Shown here in pieces: positions 38,585-47,785 of a DNA stretch of 64,000 nucleotides (position 1 is the stretch's first letter; each line of letters opens with the position of its first letter). The translations under genes were made by a program, and so were the position numbers. This DNA comes from Xenorhabdus ishibashii. GTDB lineage: Bacteria > Pseudomonadota > Gammaproteobacteria > Enterobacterales > Enterobacteriaceae. The notes beneath the pieces are model-generated. The model was not told where the DNA came from and did not search any database. It saw only the letters and a list, made by a program, of their open reading frames with translations. The stretch covers positions 1,860,001 to 1,924,000 of the forward strand of contig NZ_NJAK01000001.1 of the NCBI RefSeq assembly GCF_002632755.1, written 5' to 3'.

Positions 38585-39144
38585 GGAAATACCCAAATGA
38601 CAATAGTTGATAGGAAAGATATCGTGTTGGGTTAGGTTTAAACATCCTGGTTTATTAATTAGGCATTAGAGCATAGAAAATCTTTTATGTTGCTCTGATT
38701 AACAAGGGAGTTTTGTTAAGAATTATAATTTCTAGTTATAAATTTACATTAGTTATTTATGATAATTCATTTTAGTTATGTACTATCTCAATGTGAAGAG
38801 TTAAGTTAAATTTAATTTTGGTTAATCAATGTTTCAGCAGAATAATGAGGTGAAATTAGAGTTTTTTTGTATTTTTAGCTTTCTATTTGAACGTTTTACT
38901 TATGGATTGTTAATGAAAGGTATTGAGGTGGAGGGAATATAAGACGTAAGAACAGATATTTTTTAGCCGGATGGTTTGTCTACGAATTAATCATGCATGT
39001 GATTATAAATTCACCGATTTTTATTTATTTTGAAAATAATTACTATACGAAAACCTGACAGAAGAAAAAAAACAGAAAAACAAATATAAAAAATAAAAAT
39101 AGGAATTAAAGTAAATTTATGGTTTTTTAATATATTTAATTTAT
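38585..39144. other. AT-rich non-coding region upstream of the haemolysin operon
   Basis: No convincing reading frame was found in these 560 very AT-rich bases between tpsB and hcp. It must hold the haemolysin promoter on the minus strand. The composition suggests an H-NS-silenced, horizontally acquired segment. No clear promoter could be picked out by eye. Confidence 0.6.
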
Positions 39145-39173
39145 TCAGCCAATGAATAATATTCATTGGCTGA
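39145..39173 (-). terminator. Hairpin downstream of hcp
   Basis: A perfect 13-bp stem (39145-39157 with 39161-39173) with a 3-base loop lies 33 bases past the hcp stop. The minus-strand tail is A/T mixed rather than a pure T tract, so it is probably a stabilising or terminating structure of the hcp mRNA. Confidence 0.65.
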
Positions 39174-39206
39174 AAAGTTATTACTTAATATTTAATGAAT
39201 AAGATA

Positions 39207-39725
39207 TTAAGCAACAATCGGTGCGCGCCAGTCGTCAGCACCAGAAGTGCCCGCAGTAGTGTGTTCCCAGGTAATCTTACGATAAGAAAGAGATACACGA
39301 ACTAATTGGGTGAATTCTGATTTAGCTGGATCTTGGCAGTGTGGCATTTTGCAATCGATATCAACGATAGTTGCATCTTCCAGTTTTGTAGTAAAGAAAT
39401 GCTCTTGTTTACCTTCGATTGAAGTACGATACCATTTCAATTCTACAGTAGGCAGCATTTCGCCAGAAGCCAGTGCGTTGTACAGCAGAGGAACTGATTT
39501 ATTCAACGCAACGGTAAAGCGGAATGGTTTATGCGCACGCTGGCCAGAAGGTTGTCCTGACTGTGGATCAGTTGGGACAGTTACGATGTGGTCAAATTCT
39601 TGAACCAGCATTTCGTCTTCGTGACCCTGAACAAAGATATTACCTACGGATTCAGCAGTGAATGAGCCAGCGGTAATATGACCCTGAGTTTTACCATGGA
39701 TGGAAATATAACATGGAGTTGGCAT
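39207..39725 (-). CDS. hcp: T6SS tube protein Hcp (TssD)
   Basis: The 172-residue product is of the Hcp1 family. It starts MPTPCYISIHGKTQGHITAG, contains VQGHEDEMLVQEFDHIV and KPFRFTVALNKSVPLLYNAL, and ends with the conserved YRKITWEHTTAGTSGADDW. Hexameric rings stack into the inner tube propelled by the TssBC sheath and can carry effectors in the lumen. It is transcribed away from tssB as a monocistronic unit with AGGAT ahead of the ATG and a long stem-loop after the stop, fitting the high expression tube protein needs. Confidence 0.96.
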   Translation of the reverse strand: MPTPCYISIHGKTQGHITAGSFTAESVGNIFVQGHEDEMLVQEFDHIVTVPTDPQSGQPSGQRAHKPFRFTVALNKSVPLLYNALASGEMLPTVELKWYRTSIEGKQEHFFTTKLEDATIVDIDCKMPHCQDPAKSEFTQLVRVSLSYRKITWEHTTAGTSGADDWRAPIVA

Positions 39726-40655
39726 ATGAATATCCTATAAAAATTTACCAATATTAGTGTAAGTGTTCGTTCCTTACGTGATTATTCCATTTATTAACCA
39801 AATGCTAATTAGATGAAATTATCGCTTGCCAAACACTCGAAGCGAATAATAAAGCTGAAATTGTCTAATGCAAAGTTATTTGAAAAATGCAACATATGCT
39901 CTACTTCAATGACAAATAAAAATTTTATAATTATTGCCGTTGTAATATTTATAGCTGATTTTTTATAAACAATGAGTTTCTTTGACTGGTTTAAAAATAA
40001 TCTGTGATTTTTTTGTTTTCTTAACTGAATGATATTTATGGTATTTTTGTTTTTTACTTAGCTGTTTTAGTATGATCATTTGAAAAGTGTTATCTAGATC
40101 AAAAAAATGAAAATAACTTGAGTTTTTATGGTATTTAATTAATAAAAACAAAATAAAAAATGATATTGACGGTAATGATTAATAGTGAATTGAAAGGTTA
40201 TATTTTATTCAATTGAATATGAAAAATATTTCTTTTGATGCAAGTGATAGATAATTGGATCAAATGCTCTTAGAGAGTGTAAAACCAAATTTTTCTCTAT
40301 TTTTAGAGAGGAAAAATGTTTATAAATTGCTTTGCATTGGGATGTGTAGATTAAAAGCTTGAATAGAGGTATTTATCAATTTGTGTTTTGGCTTTACATC
40401 AAAAAAATAAAATGTCAAACTCGAACTTGACGATTTCTCGTATCGATGTTATTTCCACGATTGCATAGGGTATATCTGATTATTTAACTATATATTGATA
40501 TAAAACTATTCGTGCCTACAAATATAGTTGTCTTCTTTAGCCTATTTTTTAGGAAGATTTTCTGTATTTATTATATGGGTGAACATTGGAGTCATTCTCT
40601 CACCAATAATGGGTTGTTAGACAGTTCATGGTTGTATTAGCCAAAGGATTCAAAT
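39726..40655. promoter_or_regulatory. Long AT-rich divergent regulatory region between hcp and tssB
   Basis: These 930 bases carry no supportable gene; the only longer frame (minus strand, 39963-40151) is low-complexity Lys/Asn/Ile sequence. The region must contain promoters for both hcp and the tssB-tssM operon. TTGACG at 40427-40432 with TTATTT 16 bases later is a weak sigma-70 candidate. I saw no convincing sigma-54 site (TGGCAC-N5-TTGC). Confidence 0.5.
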
Positions 40656-41153
40656 ATGAGTAAGAATAGTCCAGGTAGCGTAGCTCCGAAAGAAAGAATT
40701 AATATTAAGTATGTTCCTAATACTGGTGACCAAACCGCAGAAGTTGAATTACCTCTGAATCTATTGGTTGTTGGTGATTTGAAAGGAAAAAGCGAAGATA
40801 CGCCAATTGAAGAGCGGCAGACAGTTTCTATCAATAAGAACAACTTTAATGCCGTAATGAATGAAGCGAACATCAACCTAACTTTTAACGTTCCTAATCG
40901 TCTCGATGAAAAAAGCGAAGAAGATCTGCCAGTTAATCTGGAAATAAAATCGCTGAATGATTTTTCACCGGATAATATCGCGAAGAAAGTACCTGAATTA
41001 AATAAACTTCTCGAACTGCGTGAGGCATTGGTTGCATTAAAAGGCCCATTGGGAAATATCCCAGCATTTCGTGCTCGTTTGCAGTCACTGCTGGATGATG
41101 AATCCGTTCGTGAGCAACTCCTGAAAGAACTTGAAATCGTCAATAAAAAATAA
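40656..41153 (+). CDS. tssB: T6SS contractile sheath small subunit TssB (VipA)
   Basis: The 165-residue protein shows the TssB pattern: GSVAPKERINIKYVPNTGDQ, VELPLNLLVVGDLKG, the N-rich middle and the helical ELNKLLELREALVALKGPLG tail. It forms the sheath with TssC that contracts to fire the Hcp tube and is disassembled by ClpV. It starts the long plus-strand T6SS operon; tssC follows after 20 bases. Confidence 0.96.
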   Translation: MSKNSPGSVAPKERINIKYVPNTGDQTAEVELPLNLLVVGDLKGKSEDTPIEERQTVSINKNNFNAVMNEANINLTFNVPNRLDEKSEEDLPVNLEIKSLNDFSPDNIAKKVPELNKLLELREALVALKGPLGNIPAFRARLQSLLDDESVREQLLKELEIVNKK

Positions 41154-41173
41154 CTGGTTAAAGGAATTTTTAA

Positions 41174-42652
41174 ATGGCTCAGCACGAAGAAAACAGCACA
41201 GCTATTGCTTCTGGCGCAACGACTTCCTTGCTTGATGAAATTATGTCTCAAGCGAGAATGACTCCGGAAAATGATGGCTACTATATTGCTAAACAAGGTG
41301 TTGCTGCGTTTATCGGTAGCATCCTGGATACTGGCTCTAACGACGAACCAATCAACAAACTGCTTGTTGATAAGATGATCGTTGAGTTGGATAAAAAGCT
41401 CAGTGAGCAGATGGATGAAATCATGCACGCTAAGCAGTTCCAGGAATTGGAATCTTCCTGGCGTTCACTGAAAATTTTGGTGGATCGCACTGATTTCCGT
41501 GAAAACATCAAAATCAATATCCTTCATGCTACTAAAGATGAACTGTTGGAAGATTTTGAATTCTCTCCTGAAATTATTCAGTCCGGCTTCTACAAACACG
41601 TTTATTCTTCAGGCTACGGCCAGTTCGGTGGTGAACCTGTTGCTTCCGTCATCGGTAACTACGCGTTTAACAATACTACGCCTGATATCAAATTGATGCA
41701 GTATGTCAGTTCGGTGGGGGCGATGGCTCATGCGCCATTCTTGTCTTCCGTTTCACCGGAATTTTTTGGCATTAACAGCTTTACTGAGCTGCCTGCCATC
41801 AAGGATCTTAAGTCTGTCTTTGAAGGCCCTTCACATACTAAATGGCGTGCGCTGCGTGAGTCAGAAGATTCACGTTACTTAGGCCTGACCGCACCACGTT
41901 TCCTCCTGCGTCTGCCTTATTCCAATGTTGAAAACCCAATCAAGAACTTCAACTATCAGGAAAATGTTAGCCGTGACCACGAACATTTCTTGTGGGGTAA
42001 CACTGCGTACTTGTTAGCTAGTTGTCTGACTGACAGCTTCGCTAAATATCGCTGGTGTCCGAACATCATTGGTCCACAGAGCGGTGGGGCTGTGAGTGAT
42101 CTGCCAGTTCACCTGTATGAAGCGATGGGGCAAATTCAGGCGAAAATCCCAACAGAAGTTCTGGTCACCGATCGCCGTGAATTTGAATTGGCGGAAGAAG
42201 GCTTCATTACCCTGACCATGCGTAAGGGTAGCGATAACGCAGCATTCTTCTCGGCAAACTCCGTTCAGAAACCAAAAGTGTTCCCAAATACTCGTGAAGG
42301 GAAAATTGCGGAAACCAACTACAAGTTGGGTACTCAGCTCCCATACATGTTCATCATCAACCGTCTGGCTCACTACATCAAAGTGTTGCAGCGTGAACAG
42401 ATTGGTTCCTGGAAAGAGCGTCAGGATCTGGAGCGCGAACTGAACATGTGGCTGAAACAGTACATCGCTGATCAGGAAAACCCACCAACTGATGTTCGTA
42501 GCCGCCGTCCTCTGCGTGCTGCTGAAATCAAGGTTCTGGATGTTGAAGGTGATCCAGGCTGGTATCAGGTGGCGATGCAAGTTCGTCCGCACTTCAAATA
42601 CATGGGTGCAAGCTTCGAACTGTCTCTGGTTGGACGTTTGGATAAGGAATAA
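41174..42652 (+). CDS. tssC: T6SS contractile sheath large subunit TssC (VipB)
   Basis: The 492-residue protein carries the TssC core: QFQELESSWRSLKILVDRTD, DFEFSPEIIQSGFYKHVYSS, GQFGGEPVASVIGNY, and RWCPNIIGPQSGGAVSDLPV with the C-terminal LSLVGRLDKE. Length matches the family (about 490-500). It is the larger of the two sheath proteins. tssE starts two bases after its stop. Confidence 0.97.
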   Translation: MAQHEENSTAIASGATTSLLDEIMSQARMTPENDGYYIAKQGVAAFIGSILDTGSNDEPINKLLVDKMIVELDKKLSEQMDEIMHAKQFQELESSWRSLKILVDRTDFRENIKINILHATKDELLEDFEFSPEIIQSGFYKHVYSSGYGQFGGEPVASVIGNYAFNNTTPDIKLMQYVSSVGAMAHAPFLSSVSPEFFGINSFTELPAIKDLKSVFEGPSHTKWRALRESEDSRYLGLTAPRFLLRLPYSNVENPIKNFNYQENVSRDHEHFLWGNTAYLLASCLTDSFAKYRWCPNIIGPQSGGAVSDLPVHLYEAMGQIQAKIPTEVLVTDRREFELAEEGFITLTMRKGSDNAAFFSANSVQKPKVFPNTREGKIAETNYKLGTQLPYMFIINRLAHYIKVLQREQIGSWKERQDLERELNMWLKQYIADQENPPTDVRSRRPLRAAEIKVLDVEGDPGWYQVAMQVRPHFKYMGASFELSLVGRLDKE

Positions 42653-42654
42653 TC

Positions 42655-43095
42655 ATGGCTGCGCTGTACAGTTGGAACAGAGGCAGCTCTGCCAGTCTGT
42701 TCGAGCGCATTCAAGGGAAGAGCTCCGGCTCTTCCCGTCAGTCAAGGATGCGTGCACTACTTGATTCTATCAAAAAGCATTTAAATGAAGTGCTAAATTC
42801 CCGTCCTGGTGCCTGCCAAAGTGCCGTTGATTTAGGGGTTATCGATCTCAATGACGCGACCGCGACATCGGTGGATTTCAAGCAAAGTATCGAGTGGGAG
42901 ATTGAAGAGTGCATCAGAAATTATGAGCCAAGAATATCAGCGGTTTCTGTCAGCGCCATCAATGATGATTCAGATCCGTTGTTGTTGAGCTTTCATATCA
43001 GCGCTGAAATCTCTTTGGATGATATCAACGACCTTGTGGAATTCAGCATCCAGTTGGATAACAACCGGCGCTATTGCCTGGAGCGAACTCAATAA
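42655..43095 (+). CDS. tssE: T6SS baseplate protein TssE (gp25-like)
   Basis: The 146-residue product is a gp25-like wedge protein of the baseplate. It has LFERIQGKSSGS, MRALLDSIKKHLNEVLNSRPG, the conserved EECIRNYEPRI signature and a C-terminal beta segment. TssE nucleates sheath assembly. It sits directly between tssC and tssF, with one-base-scale spacing on either side, as part of a tight operon. Confidence 0.95.
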   Translation: MAALYSWNRGSSASLFERIQGKSSGSSRQSRMRALLDSIKKHLNEVLNSRPGACQSAVDLGVIDLNDATATSVDFKQSIEWEIEECIRNYEPRISAVSVSAINDDSDPLLLSFHISAEISLDDINDLVEFSIQLDNNRRYCLERTQ

Positions 43096-44928
43096 ATGTC
43101 ATTTGAAAAATATTTCAGAGATGAGTTGAACTATCTGCGACAACTGGGGAAAGAAGCCGCAGTTGAGCGCCCTCATCTTGCCGCATTTTTGTCAGAACAG
43201 GGTTCTGACCCCGACGTTGAGCGCTTGCTTGAAGGTTTTGCCTTCCTGACTGGCAATCTGCGGGCAAAGATTGATGATCAATTCCCTGAATTGACCCATG
43301 GTCTGCTCAATATGCTGTGGCCGAATTATCTGCGTCCAACCCCCAGCATGACCATCATCGAATATACCCCCGATGAGAGTGTGGTGACGAAAGCGACACA
43401 GGTCAAGCGTGGCACACAGATTATGAGCCATTCGCTGTCGACTCAAGATGATATTTATTCGCACGAAAAGTCGGATAGCAAAAAAGACGATCATGGTCGC
43501 TGCACCTTTACCCTCTGTCGTGATGTTTGGCTTTTTCCGTTTTCCATCCATGATATTTCCGTCAATAACAGTAATGAGACCGGAATTATTGGCCTGAATT
43601 TTACGTCGAAAACAGAGCTGAATCTGCATGAGTTGGAACTGGACAAACTGCGGTTTTATTTGAGCGGTGATAACTATACCACTTCGCAGCTCTACTTCTG
43701 GCTTTGTTATTACTTTAGAAAAGCAGAGCTGGTGGCAGGCGATACCGTGATCCCCCTGCCAGATTTTGATTTTGTGCCTGTAGGATTTGAGCGGGAAGAT
43801 GCGTTATTGCCTTACCCGAAAAACGCCTATATGGGATATCGCATTTTGCAGGAATATTTCTGTTTTGCGGAGAGCTTCCTGTTTTTTGATGTGAAAGGCT
43901 TCCCGAAACTGCCGGAAGATCTCAAGGCCAAAGATTTCAAACTGAATTTACATTTTTCTCAGGCATTGCCACCAGAAGCCAAGATTCGCCATGACACTTT
44001 TCGCCTGCATTGCACGCCGGCAATTAACCTGTTCCCAATGGACAGTGAAGCGATTGAACTCAATGGCAGCCAGACTGAATACCCGTTGAAAGCCAGTTAC
44101 AGCTTGCCAGATAACTATGACATTTTCTCGGTTGATGGCGTAGAAAGCTGGCTGACAGGGGAAAATGGTGAGCGCAGCCGTGCTCGTATTGGTGAGCGTG
44201 CTTATACCCCGTTTGAAAGTTTCAATCATCAAATAGATAACGAAGATGAACATTCGATGCGTTATTACCGTATTCGGGTGAAAGAGTCTCCTTTCCGTAG
44301 GGGGCTTGAACATTTTATCTCATTTGTACGGGGAGATGAGGCGGATTTACTCAGGTTCAAGTTAAAAGAAAACGTTTCGATCAGATTGACCTGTACCAAC
44401 CGTGAATTGCCTTTAGAGTTGCGGGTTGGCGACATCAATTACCCTTCAATCGGCAGCCCGTCATTTGCGACATTCCGCAATATTACGCGGCCGTCAGTGC
44501 CTCTCTATCCCTTGTTGGATGGCGGTTTACACTGGTCACTACTGTCAAATATGTCGCTCAACTATATGTCATTGCTGGATAAGGATGCCCTAAAGCAGGT
44601 GCTGCGTACCTACGATTTCCCAAGTATTCATAACCGACAGTCCAAGCGTTCATCGCAGAAACGGCTTGATGCTATTGAAAAAATTGAAACAGAGCCGACA
44701 GATCGTCTGTTCCGTGGTCAGCCTGTGCGTGGATTGCGCTCAACACTGTATATCCGGCAACAAGCATTCAGCTCGGAAGGCGAGCTTTATCTGTTTAGCA
44801 CGATCCTGTCACGATTTTTCTCACTGTATGCCAGTGTCAATGCGTTTCATATGTTGAAGGTAATCAATTTAGATAATCAGGAATGTTATGAATGGCCGGT
44901 ACAGATAGGTCAACACTCGTTGATGTAA
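43096..44928 (+). CDS. tssF: T6SS baseplate protein TssF (VasA)
   Basis: The 610-residue product begins YFRDELNYLRQLGKEAAVER and contains GSDPDVERLLEGFAFLTGNL and FPELTHGLLNMLWPNYLRPT, the TssF/ImpG hallmark N-terminus. Its C-terminal portion, TDRLFRGQPVRG then LYLFSTILSRFFSLYASVNA, matters because the small ORF at 60548 resembles it. With TssG, TssE and TssK it forms the baseplate wedge. The end overlaps the tssG start by 37 bases. Confidence 0.96.
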   Translation: MSFEKYFRDELNYLRQLGKEAAVERPHLAAFLSEQGSDPDVERLLEGFAFLTGNLRAKIDDQFPELTHGLLNMLWPNYLRPTPSMTIIEYTPDESVVTKATQVKRGTQIMSHSLSTQDDIYSHEKSDSKKDDHGRCTFTLCRDVWLFPFSIHDISVNNSNETGIIGLNFTSKTELNLHELELDKLRFYLSGDNYTTSQLYFWLCYYFRKAELVAGDTVIPLPDFDFVPVGFEREDALLPYPKNAYMGYRILQEYFCFAESFLFFDVKGFPKLPEDLKAKDFKLNLHFSQALPPEAKIRHDTFRLHCTPAINLFPMDSEAIELNGSQTEYPLKASYSLPDNYDIFSVDGVESWLTGENGERSRARIGERAYTPFESFNHQIDNEDEHSMRYYRIRVKESPFRRGLEHFISFVRGDEADLLRFKLKENVSIRLTCTNRELPLELRVGDINYPSIGSPSFATFRNITRPSVPLYPLLDGGLHWSLLSNMSLNYMSLLDKDALKQVLRTYDFPSIHNRQSKRSSQKRLDAIEKIETEPTDRLFRGQPVRGLRSTLYIRQQAFSSEGELYLFSTILSRFFSLYASVNAFHMLKVINLDNQECYEWPVQIGQHSLM

Positions 44929-45944
44929 TCACTGAACAGGATCCTGCCACACCGTTGGCATTGGACATCTCACAGTACAACTTTTACCAGTTGGTTGAGC
45001 TGCTTAACCAGTTGGCGGTAGCGTGGGATAAAACCGGAGAGACAGATCGCCCTGATCTGGAATCTGTCCGCTTCCGTTCCAGTGCCAGTCTGGCATTTCC
45101 GACTCGGGACATCATCTCGCTTACGCAATCCAAAAAGGGATACTTCGAACTGGAAGTTTCCTTTATGGGGTTGCATGGCAGCCAGTCCCCGATGCCTGGC
45201 TATTATCTGGATTCATTGGCATGGGAAGATGCCCAGGGAGAAAACCGTTTGACGGATTTTCTCAACATTTTCAACCACCGTTTAATCACGATCCTGCATC
45301 AAATTTGGCGGAAATACCGCTATTACATCTGCTTCAAGAAGGGTGGAGAAGATAATTTTTCCCAACGCATGTTTTCTCTGGTTGGGTTAGGCAGTGATGT
45401 CAACCGCCGGATGCTGAACATCAACCACAGCAAGATGCTGGCGTACGCCGGATTACTGGCAAGTCCCGGACGCTCGCCAGAAGTCATATGCAGCCTTGTT
45501 TCCCACTGTTTTGATTTGCAGGACGTTACGCTGCACGGCTGGCAATTTAGGAAAGTCATTATCCCGGTAGATCAGCAGAACCGTCTGGGGGGAACCAATA
45601 AGGGACTGAAAACGGTTGATAACGAGTTATCGGTATTGGGAGAAAACTTCACCATTGGTTCTTGGGTTGGGGATTATAGCGGTAAGTTTTTGCTTAGTAT
45701 CAATGACTTGACTCGTGATAGGTTCCTTTCATTCCTGCCTGATGGCAAAAACTATCTGCCGTTGGTGATGTTCATATCTTTTGTCATGCGCAGCCAGTTT
45801 GCCTGGGAACTACGTCTTAGTCTGGCTGAAAATCAGGTCAGCGGCATGGTATTGGGGGCAAAGCAGAATAACCACTTGGGGTGGACTAGTTTTCTCGGTG
45901 AACCGGAAAAGAAACCCTCTGTCATCATTTCAGTTATGGAATAA
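44892..45944 (+). CDS. tssG: T6SS baseplate protein TssG (VasB)
   Basis: The 350-residue product matches the TssG/ImpH family. It has FYQLVELLNQLAVAWDKTGE near the start, VRFRSSASLAFPTRDIISL, then FMGLHGSQSPMPGYYLDSL and FLNIFNHRLITILHQIWRKY. It pairs with TssF in the wedge complex. The ATG at 44892 lies inside tssF, so the two genes are translationally coupled. Confidence 0.95.
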   Translation: MAGTDRSTLVDVITEQDPATPLALDISQYNFYQLVELLNQLAVAWDKTGETDRPDLESVRFRSSASLAFPTRDIISLTQSKKGYFELEVSFMGLHGSQSPMPGYYLDSLAWEDAQGENRLTDFLNIFNHRLITILHQIWRKYRYYICFKKGGEDNFSQRMFSLVGLGSDVNRRMLNINHSKMLAYAGLLASPGRSPEVICSLVSHCFDLQDVTLHGWQFRKVIIPVDQQNRLGGTNKGLKTVDNELSVLGENFTIGSWVGDYSGKFLLSINDLTRDRFLSFLPDGKNYLPLVMFISFVMRSQFAWELRLSLAENQVSGMVLGAKQNNHLGWTSFLGEPEKKPSVIISVME

Positions 45945-45949
45945 CGACC

Positions 45950-47245
45950 ATGGAAAAACATCAACCAATCCTTTCATTGCGGGTTCTTAACAGTGAACAG
46001 TTAGAAAGTGGTAAAGCCGCCAACTGCCAGTTTTCGACACAGGGTGGTACGGTCGGTAGCAGTGAAAGCCACCTTTGGTCTGTGCAGGATCAGCAAGGCA
46101 ATGTCTGCCCGTCACAATTTGCCATTAAATGGCAGGATGGGGCATTTTGCCTGCAAGTATTTGCTGAATCAGTACAAATCAACAATGCAACTTTGACGCC
46201 TGAGTCGGGTTTGATCCTGTTACAACAAGGCGATCAAATCAAAGTAGGTAATTTGTCGATCAAGAGCCATATCAGTTTTTCTGAGGCAGATCGCGTTGAT
46301 CCATCAATGATATCCCCCGAATCATTGGTTTCCAGCTATAGCAACCCATTGGATGCCATGATGGAAGGTGCACCCGTACAAAAATCTGTGTTTGCCAACG
46401 ATGAAGGTATTGCGCCAACGGTTATGCATCGTTTCAGTGATGATCCACTGCGGGTACTTGATAGCGAGAGCCTGACCACATTGAAACCCAAGGTTGAGGC
46501 TGATGATACGGAACAACTTTTGCCACCGGATCATTACCAGAACCCTCCATTTGCTAACCCTATTTCTGATAACCGAGGCAGTGTTATGGATCAGGAGTTC
46601 CTTGATTTACCGGACATCGATTCCGACAGACAATATGAAAGTATGGATGTTGACCATGTCGCCATTACCCCTCTCATGCGTGGTCTGGAAGCTCGTTTGC
46701 CTTTGCACGACAGTCAGCAGGCAAATGATTTTCTGCAAGAGATGGGCAAAACCATGAAAGCGGCCATTGAAGGGTTATTGGCTCTCCAGCGTGAACAACA
46801 CGGGTTACGTGATAAACAGCTTCGGCCTATCGAAGATAACCCGCTGCGCCTGAATATGGATTATGACACGACCATGCAGGTGATGTTCTCTGATCAGAAA
46901 AGTCCGGTTCACCTCTCCGCTCCGGCCGCCGTAGCGGAAAGCCTGCAAAACCTGCAATTACACTATCAGGCTAACCGTACTGCTATTTCTGCCGCACTAG
47001 ACACCATGCTGGAAGCCTTTTCTCCAGAACAATTGCTCCGTCGTTTCTCACACTATCGTCGTAGCAACGAAGCCAGGAATAAAGATGCTTCCTGGGCTTG
47101 GGAAATGTACACCAACTATTACCGCGAATTGTCTTCCAGTCGCCAACAAGGATTCGAAAAATTATTCCGCGAGGTGTATGAGCAGGCTTATGACCGCGCA
47201 TTGCGTCAGGGCTTGGAGGAATCCAGCAATGACACATTCCGCTAG
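45950..47245 (+). CDS. tagH: FHA-domain T6SS protein (VasC/TagH/ImpI type)
   Basis: The 431-residue product has an N-terminal forkhead-associated domain (about residues 1-105), with the phosphothreonine-loop residues in GGTVGSSESHLWSV and SVQINNATLTPESG. A long variable linker follows, then the C-terminal T6SS FHA-associated domain (ARLPLHDSQQANDFLQEMGK and FSHYRRSNEARNKDASWAWE). Related proteins tune T6SS assembly by binding phosphorylated partners, but no PpkA-type kinase or PppA-type phosphatase is encoded in this cluster. It overlaps tssJ by 17 bases. Confidence 0.9.
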   Translation: MEKHQPILSLRVLNSEQLESGKAANCQFSTQGGTVGSSESHLWSVQDQQGNVCPSQFAIKWQDGAFCLQVFAESVQINNATLTPESGLILLQQGDQIKVGNLSIKSHISFSEADRVDPSMISPESLVSSYSNPLDAMMEGAPVQKSVFANDEGIAPTVMHRFSDDPLRVLDSESLTTLKPKVEADDTEQLLPPDHYQNPPFANPISDNRGSVMDQEFLDLPDIDSDRQYESMDVDHVAITPLMRGLEARLPLHDSQQANDFLQEMGKTMKAAIEGLLALQREQHGLRDKQLRPIEDNPLRLNMDYDTTMQVMFSDQKSPVHLSAPAAVAESLQNLQLHYQANRTAISAALDTMLEAFSPEQLLRRFSHYRRSNEARNKDASWAWEMYTNYYRELSSSRQQGFEKLFREVYEQAYDRALRQGLEESSNDTFR

Positions 47246-47783
47246 TCGCCGTGTATGGGCTGTAGGGATTTTATTGCTGTCAGTGATGTTACTAAACGGC
47301 TGTAGCAGTGCATGGAACGCAACAAAAAAAGTGGGCCAGGTCATTTGGGATCCTTCCACACCGGTAGGTAAACCCGATGAGCAGGCTTCTGTTGCCAACA
47401 TTACATTGCTGGCCGAACCCGACATCAACCCCAATGAAAGCGGAGAAGCGGCTCCTGTTGAAATGAATTTGGTTTACCTCAGTGAGGATTCACGCTTTCT
47501 GGCAGCCGACTATGACCAGCTTGATAGCGACAAACTCGAAAAAGCACTGGGGAAAAACTATATCGATCATCAGGATTACACTCTGTTGCCAGGGCAATAC
47601 AAGCCTCTGGAACAGATAGCATTGGAAAAGAAAAACCGTTACATCGGTGTCATCGTTCACTATGCAGATGCAAATCAATCTGAATGGAAAAAGATCATCC
47701 GAGTAAAAGACATCGGTCGCCATTACCACATCTTGGTGCATGTCAGAAATAACGACGTCGAACTTAGAAAAGAGGAGGAGTAA
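47229..47783 (+). CDS. tssJ: T6SS outer-membrane lipoprotein TssJ (VasD)
   Basis: From the ATG at 47229 the 184-residue product has a lipoprotein signal (VWAVGILLLSVMLLNGC) with the lipidated cysteine in NGCSS. TssJ sequence follows: NITLLAEPDINPNESGEAAP, VEMNLVYLSEDSRFLAADYD, and the C-terminal GVIVHYADANQSEWKKI. It tethers the TssLM complex to the outer membrane. The frame is open further upstream inside tagH, but the lipobox fixes this start. Confidence 0.94.
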   Translation: MTHSASRRVWAVGILLLSVMLLNGCSSAWNATKKVGQVIWDPSTPVGKPDEQASVANITLLAEPDINPNESGEAAPVEMNLVYLSEDSRFLAADYDQLDSDKLEKALGKNYIDHQDYTLLPGQYKPLEQIALEKKNRYIGVIVHYADANQSEWKKIIRVKDIGRHYHILVHVRNNDVELRKEEE

Positions 47784-47785
47784 TC

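Noticed and set aside
39806..39850. TTGGCAAGC on the minus strand upstream of hcp as a sigma-54 promoter
   Set aside because: The GG element has no GC at the required spacing, so it does not fit TGGCAC-N5-TTGC.
40637..41428. 263-codon open frame on the minus strand opposite tssB and the tssC start
   Set aside because: It is Ser/Phe/Arg-rich, lies entirely antisense to a strongly recognised tssB-tssC pair and has no domain-like pattern; it is a shadow of their codon usage.
42014..42592. 192-codon minus-strand frame inside tssC
   Set aside because: It is antisense to the highly conserved TssC C-terminal half.
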